Of a stretch of DNA of 64,000 bases, positions 47,967-58,948 are shown piece by piece. How positions within the stretch are numbered: the stretch's first letter is position 1; each line of letters opens with the position of its first letter. This DNA comes from Oncomelania hupensis. Taxonomy: Eukaryota > Mollusca > Gastropoda > Littorinimorpha > Pomatiopsidae. The DNA lies in assembly GCA_036898135.1 (NCBI GenBank), contig CM072516.1:64006482-64070481 (forward strand). The letters are read 5' to 3'. Under the pieces are notes generated by a model. The model saw nothing but the letters and a program-made list of their open reading frames with translations, searched no databases and was not told the DNA's origin. Both the position numbers and the translations under genes were made by a program.

Positions 47967-48245
47967 AAATGTTTCCCCGTAACGTTTTTGGTCGTTGGGG
48001 AGGGAAGCGTTTGGGACCTCCTTTTTCTGTAGGCCAGCTCCATGAGAGAAGTTCCTATCAGCTCTCCCTCGCTGCTTTGCCTTCCCCGGTGTTCTAAACA
48101 GACCCAGGTACCCAATCACAGCTGAGTGGACCTGGGTGTGTGGTGCGCTTGTTTTATTCTTTTTGCGTCGTTTGGCGGTGGCATTCCAAGCATGGTCATC
48201 CATCCAAGTACTAACCATCCGAAGTTGCTGCGCCACCCATCCTGA
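47967..48245 (-). mobile_element. SINE-5S, minus-strand copy
   Basis: In reverse the head contains GGTTAGTACTTGGATGGATG, nearly the 5S rRNA internal control region, followed by the family body. The best 5S-like match in the window. Confidence 0.78.
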
Positions 48246-49010
48246 CCAAATAAATACTTATTCCTTATTTCCGTAATGAATAAGGTATCTGATTTGCCTG
48301 CTTCCTTCTTCAGTAAAACACACGCACACACCCACACACACATGCACACGCACCCACACATAAACACTACCCACACAAACATTTCTTGTATTCTGACTGA
48401 AGACTACGCAATAAATAAAGATCCATTATGTTTCCGCAAAATTATGTTCCCTTATTTGGAGGAAATGTATTGTGCTTTTGGTAAGGAAATGATGGCAACA
48501 CTTAAATGTTTATTACTGTTTATTTAAACCCAGCCAAAAAAATCTGGGTGCACAAACTTGCCAATGTATGCGTAGTTTCAATTTGCTGTGTTTCTTTGGA
48601 GAGTGACGGATCGTCTGTCAAAATTGTCATCCTGATTAGCCCTGAGTCCTCAGATACAGAAACTGTCAATGCGCGCACTGTGTCAAATCTTAGAACTGTG
48701 GTTTAAATGTTATGGATCGAGCCTGTGTTGTTTCCCGATACCACTTAGCAACTGTCGGTAAAATGTACTCGTGACGCACCTGTATCACTGAGACAGGGTC
48801 AGTCCATCCTGTTTCATGCCCTCTTATCTCCTGGTCCAGCGGAGTTAAAGCAATGAAAATCCACATAAGAAAAATGTCCCAGTTTGGGCGTTTGTCGGGG
48901 TCAACACCTTGTATTTTGCTGGACTTCATGTTTAAGAGCTAGGCCGCACTCTTCTTATTATTCTGCAATTGATTCAAATTGACTTACTGCATATTGAACA
49001 TGTACATCCT
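48246..49010. other. Gene-free spacer
   Basis: Short CA-rich patch at 48316-48375. Otherwise unassigned. Confidence 0.5.
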
Positions 49011-49165
49011 ATCCTATCCTATCCTATCCTATCCTATCCTATCCTATCCTATCCTATCCCATAACTCGGAGGTCGTAGGGGCACCACAGATGATCGTTTA
49101 ACCAGCGTACTCCATCTTTCCCTGTCCTCAGCAACCCTGATTGTTTCGCTCAGTGTCAAACCATT
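49011..49165 (-). pseudogene. RTE-like LINE, 150-bp 3' end with long tail
   Basis: Longest pentamer tail in the window (about 9 TATCC units, 49012-49056) followed by the last about 105 bp of the LINE (GTAGGGGCACCACAGATGAT...). Confidence 0.88.
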
Positions 49166-49420
49166 TACATAAAAATATTATTTTACCAGTACCTATGTGT
49201 GGGAACTAGAAAAGCTAAATATGACATCTGCTACTATAATGAAAATAAGAACCACGACCCTCTGCTTACTGCAGTTGAAGTTTGAAATCATATACATGAG
49301 AAGTATTCTGGACAACTAAAAATATATACTGATAGATCTGTTCTTCAAACCGATCAAGCTGGAGCAGCGTTTGTAATACCGGGTTAAAATATATCAGAAT
49401 CATATAGGGATTGTTTGATA
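49166..49420 (+). pseudogene. RNase H of a second LINE type, left part
   Basis: One frame reads KIYTDRSVLQTDQAGAAFVI, the start of a LINE RNase H (canonical Y-T-D-G-S; here Gly is Arg), then a stop, then SESYRDCLI. The domain is cut at 49420 by an inserted block and resumes at 50907. RNase H marks an I/Jockey/R1-like lineage, distinct from the RTE-like family. Confidence 0.75.
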
Positions 49421-49811
49421 CTGTGTCAGGTTGCTACGATTTACACAATTATGGTTGTGCATTGCCCACTAACTGACTTTTTAAATTTTTGATATATGCA
49501 TATACTAGCATGTTTTCTCAAAACAGCACTTTGCCATGTGTGTCTCATAAAATGCTATAAAATAAAAACTTTTAGTCCGATTTTAAAACTGTTTTTATAA
49601 ACAACGTCCAAACCTATACAAACGTAATAAAAATCCTTATTAAACTAGTCGGTGAGATTCAATGGAAACGGTCGCGGAAGGTCACGTCATGGATATGAGA
49701 ATAGAGAAAACGCGCGGGCCGCATTAACAGTAAACTTGGCTGTCAGGTAGTGGGCCGCAAACCATCATCTCGCCAGCAAATGGCCCGCGGGCCGCGAGTT
49801 TAAGACCCCTG
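49421..49811. mobile_element. hAT-like element end fragment
   Basis: The right end reads GGCCCGCGGGCCGCGAGTTT, then AAGACCCCTG; in reverse this is CAGGGGTCTT...CTCGCGGCCCGC, a form known for hAT-type termini. No matching left end was recognised, so the assignment is tentative. Confidence 0.4.
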
Positions 49812-49825
49812 ATTTAGGGAAGGAA

Positions 49826-50897
49826 CAGGGATGTTGCTAGGAAATTTTTTCTTCGGCGATTTGGCCGAAACAGCCGTGAAACTTTCGGCTTTTTACAGAA
49901 AGTTTCGGCTCTCTCTTCCAAAGCAGTCTCACAAGGTTTTTGACTAGATTCACTACGTTAACGTGCACCCTCCACCTCCATATATTAAAGGTGTTCTGTG
50001 GATGCATATCTTTGTAATAAAACATGATTTTAAGAGTAGAATAAGAACATTGAAAAGAAATTTTATTTTCTTAAATTTTAGACACAAAAACAATAAAAAG
50101 TTTAGACTGTCCCTTAACAGACCACAATACTGTCAGTTTCTGTTTGGCCTACAGCTTTCTGGGTTTAGCCTGACGCCAGGCAGCCAAAGCTATATTCAGG
50201 TCAATGCTGCGCCCGTGCAGTTTCACCCTCATCAGCATGTCCTGATTTTCAGCAGTGAGTTTGTTCCTGAGGGCTGTCAGTACCAGGTTCTGTGCTGAAA
50301 ACCCTCGTTCGCATCCAGCAGTGTGGACTGGTCAGTGCAAGATGCCCAAGCTTCAGCATGTTCGGAAAGTCTTCTGAATGGAACTTCCCAATCAGGTGCC
50401 AGAGCTCAAGCATGTTATCCCGTGGGTATCTCTGAGCCACCACTACCTGCTTCAACTTCATCCACTGTACTTCTTTTTTGCCAAACGACAGTATACTTTG
50501 TCCGGCCAACAATTTCGATTTCTTTTTCGGAGGCATTTTGAAAATGATTTTCAAGCACTGCCTAAAGCCTGTATGAGAAAGTGACGTTTTACTTCGTACG
50601 TCACTGGCTTCAATTAGGCTACTATTGACGTCAATTTTATCATGGACGACATCGGGCTATGACTAATACGGGTCTGTTCGCTGAGTGCAACTTTTTCATG
50701 AAAACAGAATTTAGTACTTATCGAATCCTCACCTAAACTGCAAGCGTACCGCACAGGAATATAGCAAAAATGGACAAAACCGAGCCGATTCACCCGTGAA
50801 AACTTCGGCTCGACGAGCCGACATGACGGACAGTTTATCGGCTTTTTTATAAAAATTTCGGCTAAAAGCAGAAGATCCGACCCAAATGACATCCCTG
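49826..50897 (-). mobile_element. hAT-type transposon relict
   Basis: The ends are CAGGGATGTTGCTAGG and, in reverse, CAGGGATGTCATTTGG, short inverted termini of hAT style with TTCGGC motifs repeated inside both flanks. AAGGAA occurs on both sides (49820-49825, 50898-50903); hAT duplications are usually 8 bp, so this is only partial support. It carries a broken, internally deleted transposase on the minus strand. Confidence 0.65.
50149..50536 (-). pseudogene. hAT transposase remnant (N-terminus joined to dimerisation domain)
   Basis: From ATG 50536: MPPKKKSKLLAGQSILSFG, then after a large internal deletion FPNMLKLGHLALTSP. After a frameshift near 50327 the sequence continues HTAGCERGFSAQN, LVLTALRNKL, MLMRVKLHG and LNIALAAWRQAKPRKL, stopping at 50149. 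The C-terminal part is the hAT-family dimerisation region. About 130 codons remain of the several hundred expected, with the catalytic core absent. Confidence 0.75.
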
Positions 50898-50904
50898 AAG
50901 GAAT

Positions 50905-51400
50905 ATTTGATATTTAATGCTGAATTAATTGCGATATTAATGGCTCTAAATGAAATTTCGAATGTTTCTGTGAGGATATTCAGCTTCGTTTTATGTGTAG
51001 ATTCTAAGTCAGTTTTACAAGATTGAATTCAGATAATCTTAGCGAAAGAACAAAAAATTCTTCTGCAAATTAAAAATATTATTCACAGTTTGATAACTAA
51101 TGGCACTAAGGTGAATTTTTGCTGTACTCCCTCACATTGTGGATTCTCAAACAAAAACAATACCATTGTCTTCTAAAGAAATTTAAAACGCTATAGAAAA
51201 TGCATTTGTAAAAGAGATTAAACTTAATCGCAACTATGATAAACCTTGTGGAATTGTAAAAAACTAAATATTGTAAAAATTTGAAATGTATATGCGGTGA
51301 ATTTATTTCTCTGAAACACATGTTTCTGCCAACTGATGTTCATATTATTGATAACATATGCTTTGATGTATGTATGTGGTGCGAATGTGTGGTGGCTGCG
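50905..51400 (+). pseudogene. RNase H and C-terminus of the second LINE type, right part
   Basis: Resumes as FNAELIAILMALNEI, then CVDSKSVLQ, then PSHCGFSN, typical successive RNase H blocks, followed by a cysteine/histidine motif CICGEFISLKHMFL near the C-terminus. Stops and frameshifts make it a pseudogene. The inserted block is bounded by TTTGATA at 49414-49420 and 50906-50912. Confidence 0.75.
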
Positions 51401-51674
51401 TGTGTACGTCTAATTATCTCAATGAAGAAGACGTTAAAAAATCACCAACCAACCTACATGTACCAACCTTATTCTGCAAGGGACAGTGGACAGGAGCCTA
51501 GGCAGGCGCAGAGGAAGCACAACAAGAGCCGGACAGATGATGTCACAACATAGACGACGCTAGACATGACACGCGAATGGCGAAAACTCTCAGCGTCATC
51601 CTCCCTCAAACATTGACTGTGAGCACTGGTCATCTTTACTGTTGCTGTTAGTCTGATGGTGGTTTCATTGTATA

Positions 51675-51845
51675 GTTTTTCCTTCTCCCCCATCCCCGTC
51701 GCCTACGATTGTGCTCAGTCGTTTGAGCGTCAGACTGCGCCCAAGGCAGCACATTGACACTTCGGGCGGCTTGAGTTAGATCCTGTATCGGCTTGAGCAG
51801 CTCTTGAACTGAAAAAGCTGTATATAAGAATGACAATATTAAATG
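51675..51845 (+). mobile_element. SINE-D, 3' half
   Basis: TGTGCTCAGTCGTTTGAGCG, GGGCGGCTTGAGTTAGATCC and GAGCAGCTCTTGAACTGAAA match the longest copy. Confidence 0.72.
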
Positions 51846-52290
51846 TAAAAAATTCACCAACGGCCCGATATAGGCTGAGGGATGATATAGACAAAGATAA
51901 GCCTTCTTCTTCCTGATCAGAGAGTGACAACAACCTGAAAGAAGTCGTTCGATCTCAAAAGGTCAAGGTCAATTTCAGCTTTGATTAAAAAAAATATATT
52001 TTATCGAGTTACTGATTAGCCTTGTTCTGGGGTTGATCTCACTTAAAGCAGAAAAAATAACAGTGACTAGCAGGCCTCAAGATTATGAATCATAATCGTA
52101 GCTATGCCAGCGACGACAGAAAGTCTAGTACTGCCACTTGAAGAAAGAGGAGGGCTAACCTGGGTGTTGGTTCTGGTGTCGGAGTCAGCAAACAAAGGAC
52201 GCAGAACTAGCAAACATGGTCACTCGATCGGCCTCACCACTTTATCTTTTCCCTACTTGCACGGCATGTTATTATTAATAGTAAGTCTTA
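51846..52290. other. Gene-free spacer
   Basis: Unassigned; no coding signal. Confidence 0.5.
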
Positions 52291-52374
52291 TCTTCTTCTT
52301 CTTCTTCTTCTTCTTCTTCTTCTTCTTCTTCTTCTTCTTCTTCTTCTTCTTCTTCTTCTTCTTCTTCTTCTTCT
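52291..52374. repeat. (TTC)n microsatellite
   Basis: About 27 TTC units. Confidence 0.95.
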
Positions 52375-52763
52375 TTAAATCTATGGGATTATATTGTAAG
52401 CGTAGCGAAGTCGTTCTGTACACAGTACTTGAAATATGTTGGTTCGATAACGAACTTTTCTTTACTTGACATATCTCTTAGGGCTGTCGCCAAGAGTGCA
52501 ATGACCTTGGAATCGTTTCTCCTCTTACAAGGCTTCGATAGAGTTTTTTTCTTTCTTTGAAGCGGTGAAGATGGTTGAGTAGTCAAAGGCTCGGGTAGCT
52601 TTGCGGACGATGTGGTGGGTTCCATTCTGACTTTAGCACAAAAGAAAAAACATTGGGTGGAGGGTGGGAGGAGGATGACAAGTGCTTGGAGCAAGTTCTT
52701 TTGAGCTAGTGAGCGCGTGGAGCATGACGATGGAATTTGTTGGTGGTTAGTGGAGTTACTATC
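52375..52763. other. Gene-free spacer
   Basis: Unassigned; the minus-strand open frame at 52389-52694 lacks any recognisable domain. Confidence 0.45.
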
Positions 52764-53128
52764 TATCCTATCCTATCCAATCCCGTAACTCGAAGGTCGT
52801 TAGGGCACCACAGGTGATCGTTATCCAGCGTACTCCATCTTTCTCTGTCCTCAGCAACCCTCATGGCTTCGCTCAGTGTCAAGCTAGACCATTCTCGAAT
52901 GTTGCCCTCCCACCTCTTTTTATGTCTCCTTCTTCTTCTGCCTCCTTGCACCGTGCCTTGTTGGATGGTCTTTGCAAGGCCTGATGCTCTGGTGACGTGG
53001 CCATACCATCGGAGTTTCCGTTTCTTCACCACTGTGAGCATGTCATAGTGTTGTCCAATGGCTTGTGTGATGGTGTGTCGGACTTCGTTGTTGAAGTGCT
53101 GGGTATAGGAAATGCCCAGAAGTCTTTT
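52764..53128 (-). pseudogene. RTE-like LINE 3' fragment
   Basis: Covers reference positions about 35936-36300 with the TATCC tail at the left. An open stretch of about 85 codons includes the RKLRWYGHVTRASG and EGNIREW regions; minor indels. Confidence 0.88.
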
Positions 53129-53796
53129 GTAACGTCAGAAACTACACCTGTCAGTAGACTTATTGGGGTCGGGATAGGCTACCCGGGAAGGAGACAGGGT
53201 TTAAAAGGCGACTAACTAAATGAAAGTTTGCCCAGTCTACTGCAAGTAACAGATATCTTCGTCAGTCAGGACAGATCCATGTCCTGCTTGTTTGCTCATT
53301 AACTAATGTGCTCCCTTCCTTTGGAACTCCCTGCCACAGATTGGGAAAAGTGATCCGTTCCAGTCAACTCTTAACAATGATCGCCGCGCCAGCAGCCAGA
53401 CTGTATAGGATAGTACGATAATCACAAACTCTATCTTGAATCACCACAACTATTCAAACCACACTGGATATAGCCACTTTGCTCTGTCCACCTACCTCAC
53501 CCCGTCCACCGTTTGCATTTGTCAGGCTGGCTTGCAGCGCCACCACCCCTGCTAGCGTCAGGGTAGACCACTCTAGCAACTAAGCTACAATAGCAAAAGA
53601 GTAACTCTCCTTTCCGATTGATTCATCCAGCGCATTTGGCGGCTAATGCCTTTTTCTGTTTTAGTTTTTTTTCGTTCAATAAATCTTTGATGAAGCCTGC
53701 GTTTCTTAAACAGGCACAATTATAGTCTGATTGCCTTTTTCCTTTTCAATGGGTGTTGATTACTTTTCCTGATTTTGGTTTGTTTCTGAAGCTAAG
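53129..53796. other. Gene-free spacer
   Basis: AAAAGGCGACTAAC at about 53199 resembles the LINE 5' leader. Nothing else recognised. Confidence 0.45.
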
Positions 53797-54425
53797 GGTG
53801 GCGCGGTAACCTAGTGGTTTGGTCACACGCTACAATTGTTTTGTTAAGCAAAGTCGAGCGCTGTTAATATTTGGATTGGGTAACCATGCTTGATACTAAA
53901 GGACATAAAGAATGAAACTAGCGCACGATACACCACATTCCGCTGTGCAGCTGTTAATGGAGAAGACTTCTGGGCATTTCCTATACCCAGCACGTCACCA
54001 ACAACGAAGTCCGACAGACCATCACACAAGCCATTGGACAACACGATGACATGCTCACAGTGGTGAAGAAACGGAAACTCCGATGGTTTGGCCACGTCAC
54101 CGGAGCATCAGGCTTTTCCAAGACTATCCTGCAAGGCACGGTGCAAAGAGGCAGAAGAAGAGGGAGACATAAATAGAGGTGGGAGGACAGCATTCGAGAA
54201 TGGGCTGGGTTAACACTGAACGAAGCCATGACGGTTGCTGAGAACAGAGAAAGATGGAGTACGTTGGTTAAACGATCATCTGTGGGGCCCCAACGACCTC
54301 CGAGTTACGGGATAGGATAGGACCTGGCTCTCTTTAGAACTAGGGAAAAGTAAAACAGGAATGACTTAGAGGAGTTGGGCACAGCCCTGTCATTAAGCTG
54401 ACCAAGAGAAAAGTGGATATGTCCT
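53797..54425 (+). mobile_element. SINE-5S interrupted by a LINE insertion
   Basis: The head with GTGGCGCGGTAACCTAGTGG and 5S-like GTCGAGCGCTGTTAATATTT, then TGGATTGGGTAACC, runs to about 53957. The body resumes at about 54326 with CCTGGCTCTCTTTAGAACTA, the equivalent of 41860 onward. The intervening 360 bp are a LINE 3' end. Confidence 0.72.
53958..54318 (+). pseudogene. RTE-like LINE 3' fragment nested in SINE-5S
   Basis: Matches reference positions about 35930-36302, beginning GAGAAGACTTCTGGGCATTT and ending GGGATAGGATAGGA. Frame broken by at least one stop (ACATAAATAG). Confidence 0.88.
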
Positions 54426-54539
54426 TTTATTTGTGGTCCGAGAGTTTGTCGCCGTGTTTGACTGAGGAATGAAAGAACGCGGAGCCTTGTGTATACTAAG
54501 GTGAATGTCTCAGACCATCAAACGTGCTGAGAACAGCAA

Positions 54540-54725
54540 CATCGCGCAACACTCGCCCATGGTTACCTAGCGGTGCATGGAAGTCTCGATCTCTTGAAAA
54601 CCAAAAGCGGTAGGGTAGCGAGAGAGGAGAGATGGACACGAAAACTCACATTTTTACCCTGAGAAAAGAGGGGTCCGTACTGCCTCTCACCCATAAGACC
54701 AAAAAGTTATAGAACAGCCTTTCCT
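54540..54725 (+). mobile_element. SINE-5S, partial copy
   Basis: CTCTTGAAAACC, then GGTAGGGTAGCGAGAGAGGA, GATGGACACG and CTCTCACCCATAAGACC match the body; no 5S-like segment. Confidence 0.6.
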
Positions 54726-54789
54726 TTATTTGGGGTGGAGGGGAGAGGGAGTGGGGAGAAACAGGGAAACATCATTCCAATATTGGTGA

Positions 54790-55010
54790 CAAGAACACAC
54801 CCAGCATGCACCTAGGTCCTTCTCCCCCATCCCTGGCTGCCCAGGATTGTGCTCAGTTGTCCGGGCGTCAGACCATGCGCCCAAAGGCTGCGGGTGGGCG
54901 TCTCGGGCGGTTTGAGTTAGATCCTTTATCGGCCAGCGCCTTGAGCAGCTCTTGAGCTGGAAAAGCGCTATATAAGAACGATTAAATAAAAAAAATAAAA
55001 TAAAATATTA
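54790..55010 (+). mobile_element. SINE-D, copy
   Basis: ACACACCCAGCATGCACCTA, TTGTGCTCAGTTGTCCGGGC, GGGCGTCTCGGGCGGTTTGA and GAGCAGCTCTTGAGCTGGAA, then AAGCGCTATATAAG and an A-rich tail. Confidence 0.75.
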
Positions 55011-55352
55011 AAGAGCTTGTTTGTCCGCTCCGTTTTGTGTCGGTTCCGACTACCTATTGTACGCGTGCGTGCCCCAAGGGAAGTAATCGAGGCTGGATTG
55101 TGGCGACTAGGGCATGATTTGTGTGTTTTGTGAACCAGGGGAAAAAAAGGTAATGGGTCTGTTTTGGGAAGCGGTCGTCATTTTCTCAAACATGCATGCC
55201 TACTACAAAAGGTAACTGAGCTTGTTATGGTTTATGGCTAGTGGTGGTCATATGCCTCGCAGAAAAAGGACCTACGTCTATGCCCCGAGTCACAGGCGCT
55301 GGTTTCTGTATGAGAGAGATGCCGAGGCCTAAATGTAATGCATGCATGCGAT

Positions 55353-55353
<1 letters not shown>
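55011..55353. other. Gene-free spacer
   Basis: No gene or repeat recognised. Confidence 0.5.
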
Positions 55354-55425
<72 letters not shown>

Positions 55426-55487
55426 CCATCATCATCATCATCGTCATCATCACCATCATCACCATCATCACCTCCACCAACCACCAT
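55354..55487. repeat. (ATC)n microsatellite, imperfect at right
   Basis: About 30 pure ATC units followed by CACCATC variants. Confidence 0.95.
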
Positions 55488-55780
55488 CACCACCACTGGT
55501 GTATACCTCATCAGTTTCAAGTCTACCACCAACATCATCATCATACATTCAACAAAGGAAGCACAACAACAAACAATAATAAATAAAAGAAAACACAAAA
55601 ACAACACTCAACAAACCAACCAACCAAACAAACAAACAAATGACCACAAAAAAAGTCAGATAAAATAAAAAGATTGAAAACAACAATGAAGAATAATTTT
55701 AGACACAAATTTATTGAGGGGAATGATAAAATGCACAATATTATCAACGTTATATAACATAATCAAATTACAAATAATTA
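55488..55780. other. A/C-rich spacer
   Basis: AAC- and AAAC-rich DNA, no gene. Confidence 0.5.
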
Positions 55781-55814
55781 CTCTCTCTCTCTCGCTCGCT
55801 TTCTCTCTCTTTCC

Positions 55815-55852
<38 letters not shown>

Positions 55853-55855
55853 GTC

Positions 55856-55900
<45 letters not shown>

Positions 55901-55907
55901 CTCTCTA
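55781..55907. repeat. (CT)n/(CTGT)n microsatellite
   Basis: CT units with CG, TTCC and GTCTGT interruptions. Confidence 0.95.
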
Positions 55908-56155
55908 ATATTCTTACATTTTATAGATTAAAGCGGACATGACAAGAATCATTATGATGGAATGCGGTCTATGTTGCCATTGAAGGGAATGAAAGAAACC
56001 GAACTATTAGAAACAAATACGGCATTAAGTCATGGAGACCGAATCAGATCGGCCAGCAAAAAGGTACTTATTGTGTGTGAGATTGTACAGAAATGCGAGT
56101 GAGGCGTATTGGATGGTGGTGTTTAAGGTGTACGTGAAGTCGATATTTGTGAATT

Positions 56156-56157
<2 letters not shown>

Positions 56158-56248
<91 letters not shown>
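56158..56248. repeat. (GA)n microsatellite
   Basis: About 45 GA units. Confidence 0.95.
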
Positions 56249-56251
<3 letters not shown>

Positions 56252-57100
56252 AGTTTTAAACTGTGATTGTGTGCCTGTTGTAAATCCTTTTGAGGCAATG
56301 AAGATGTGTTGGACTGATTTAAATAAACTTTCTTGGGAAAGCCTGTGGAATGTTAGTTTTTGCAGAGATTGTTCTTACATAGCGCGCTTACTGCTCAAAG
56401 GAGCTGTACAAGGCGCTGGTCACGGAAGCTTAGCATGCACTAAAAGGTAAGCTGTTGAACCGCAACATCGCAGATTATTGTTATGATGTTATACTAGTGC
56501 GGTATATTCAGAATGCTGTTAAGACTTGCGCCATAAACGACTGACAAACCCTTGAGGGGGAAACAAAAAGTGTGGCAATGCTGTTTCCACTCAAAAAAAG
56601 AATAATATCTTAACTGTTTAGATGTGTGCGCCCAGAGCATGTATCTTGGACACGGAGCTGTACAGGACAAACAGGCGGACATTAGATTAAAATGGATGAG
56701 ATTTAGACTACTAGATAGCTTGTTTTCTTTTTCTTTAAACCCAACCGCAACAAGAGTATCCGTGCTGCAAGATGATCTGCACGCTGTGCTAACTAGACTC
56801 AAGTGCTGTTGTCTGCGACGATCCATTATCCATTACATATTCGCCATATCACTCTGTTATAGCACACATGTACATAGTATCATTCCCACAACTTCACAAC
56901 CTGAAGTGTTTACAGGTAAAGTCTGCCTGTTAAGTGTTTAAGTTTAAGTCTGCACATCGAGAGTTCTTGAGCTGGACAACGTAGTGGCCAATGTCCTGTT
57001 CCTTAACTGACCTTTTACATTTGACCTTTTGTCCTTTATTGAGAGAACGACGCAAAGGCCTGGTTATCTTGTGCCACCTATAAATGCACAAACATTTTTT
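56249..57100. other. Gene-free spacer
   Basis: Short open frames at 56494-56826 (minus) and 56624-56941 (plus) overlap each other and show no domain. No gene called. Confidence 0.45.
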
Positions 57101-57111
57101 GTACGTGTAGA

Positions 57112-57310
57112 GAGGGGCCGGGTAGCTCAGTTGGTAAGAGCGTCTTGCTAGTAACCGAAAGGTCGCTGGTTCGAATCCCGGATCGGTCAACGTGTGATCA
57201 TATTATTTTCCCCTTTACCAACAACCGGCCCGCTGGTGTCAGTATAAATCGGTCCAGTAGTCACCTATATGCGAAAGTGTCGTGTGACTATAATCTACAT
57301 ACAAACAAAC
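57112..57310 (+). mobile_element. tRNA-Thr-like SINE (SINE-T), copy 1
   Basis: The head GGCCGGGTAGCTCAGTTGGT, AAGAGC, TGCTAGTAACC (AGT at the anticodon position) and GGTTCGAATCCCGG is followed by a roughly 125-bp body shared with 58505-58700. The near-identical direct repeat GTACGTGTAGA / GTACTTGTAGA lies at 57101-57111 and 57311-57321. The anticodon stem does not pair, so it is not a working tRNA. Confidence 0.85.
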
Positions 57311-57569
57311 GTACTTGTAGATAATGGTAAACAGTCATTTTGACCGCTCTGTTGATTGTACTGAGTTAAACCGATCGTTAAGTAATGTGCGTGAAAAAGA
57401 TCCACCCTCTAAGCAACGCCCACAAACCTCCCCCACCACTCTCATCCCTCCCACGCACCCTTCCCCTTACGCTAAAAAAATAATAATAAAACGAATCTAA
57501 ATACATTTAAATTAAAAAGGGTCAAATACCCAGACACGCACACACAGCATTATGTTTATCTTGGATTAT

Positions 57570-57960
57570 ATGGCCTCGTGGCGCAGTGGATTAGTCGCCG
57601 GTTTCCTATGCCGAAGGTCGCGGGTTCGATTCCCGCAAGGGGCGAACGTATGTGACTTAGGTACGATATTATTGAGGTCACCGAGGGTTTTCTCCAGGCA
57701 CTCCGGTTTCCTCCCTCCCTGAAATAATGGTACTGGACGCAGTCAATATAAAATTTCAAAAATAAAAATTTCGATTTTCTTTCCGTCTTCCAATAGCGAT
57801 CTTTCTGCCTTTACACCACCTGTTTGAGTGATGGATGTGTATTTGTTGTGTGTGTGAGAGTGGATGAGACAGGTGAGCGTGTATGTTGGTACAGATCGCC
57901 GCGCTTTGAGCCTGATTGGTGTGGGGAAAGGCGCGTATATAGCATCCAGTATTATTATAT
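57570..57960 (+). mobile_element. SINE-M, copy 2
   Basis: Same head (CCTCGTGGCGCAGTGGATTA, GGTTCGATTCC), core (GAGGGTTTTCTCCAGGCACT, CCGGTTTCCTCCC) and 3' end (GGGGAAAGGCGCGTATATAG with a short TATTATTAT tail) as 26060-26505. Its tail is much shorter than the 54-bp TAT array of copy 1. Confidence 0.8.
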
Positions 57961-58493
57961 TAGTTTAAACTGTTTCGATCTAATCTTTGACAAGAACCAG
58001 CTGTACTTCTGTATCGCAATATAAAAACTATTTAAAGCGTCTGTAAGTTAACAGTCAGTTACAAATGAATAATCAATTTTTTTTAATCATTGATGAATTA
58101 AAAAAGCATTTCCTTTCGGCACAGAATTGTGCACTATACAAGTGGATATTTTGACTGGAGTAGAAGCCTAACATGATTTTCTTCAGTCAAAATTGCTGTG
58201 TAAATTTGTGTTTTAATTTAATGTGTTCAGCTGGAGGCGCATGTTTTTTTTTAAGTCAGTAATAATCTGCAACCCAAATTCTTGCTGAAAATGTGATGAA
58301 TTATTTTTGTCACTCTACAAAGCGTCTTAATCCGTGTTATAAAGTATTGATCAATGTTTTAGTCTCACATGATACAAAACTAGTACGTATTATCTTCACG
58401 GTATGAATCGTGTCAAAAAAGACTTGCAATGTGAAATCATGTTGACATGGGTGGACTAGTGTTTAGTGTAATAATATTATGGGAAACACTAGT
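57961..58493. other. Gene-free spacer
   Basis: AT-rich, unassigned. Confidence 0.5.
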
Positions 58494-58504
58494 ACGGTTG
58501 TCCC

Positions 58505-58700
58505 GAGGGGCCGGGTAGCTCAGTTGGTAAGAGCGTCTTGCTAGTAACCGAAAGGTCGCTGGTTCGAATCCCGGATTGGTCAACGTGTGATCATATTATT
58601 TTCCCCTTTACCAACAACTGGCCCGCTGGTGTCAGTATTAATCGGTCCAGTAGTCACCTACATGCGAAAGTGTCGTGTGACTATAATCTACATACAAACA
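58505..58700 (+). mobile_element. SINE-T, copy 2
   Basis: 196 bp nearly identical to copy 1. A perfect 11-bp target-site duplication, ACGGTTGTCCC, lies at 58494-58504 and 58701-58711, defining the exact ends (GAGGGGCCGGG ... CATACAAACA). Confidence 0.9.
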
Positions 58701-58831
58701 ACGGTTGTCCCTTGTTCTGTACAATCTCTGTTACGCCCTATTTAATCTATAGACTTTGTAACTTTTGACATTATTTTTTCCATTTTAATAAAGCAAAAAA
58801 ATTTGTAATGAGTATCGTATGTATTCTTTGT

Positions 58832-58837
58832 TTTATT
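58832..58837 (-). terminator. Polyadenylation signal AATAAA for the DMRT gene
   Basis: AATAAA on the minus strand about 112 bp downstream of the DMRT stop codon, a plausible distance for a short 3' UTR. Confidence 0.55.
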
Positions 58838-58948
58838 TAGTTTGTTTGCGTGTTCTCTTCATTAAACCATAACTTATAATCGGTCAGTTTTCTGTGTCTT
58901 TTCCTAATACAAAAATCCTTGAGTCAGATATGTTATAAAAAGTCGTTC

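Noticed and set aside
57118..57190. Functional tRNA-Thr gene
   Set aside because: The homology continues about 125 bp past the tRNA part in both copies, both have TSDs, and the anticodon stem does not pair. This is a SINE.
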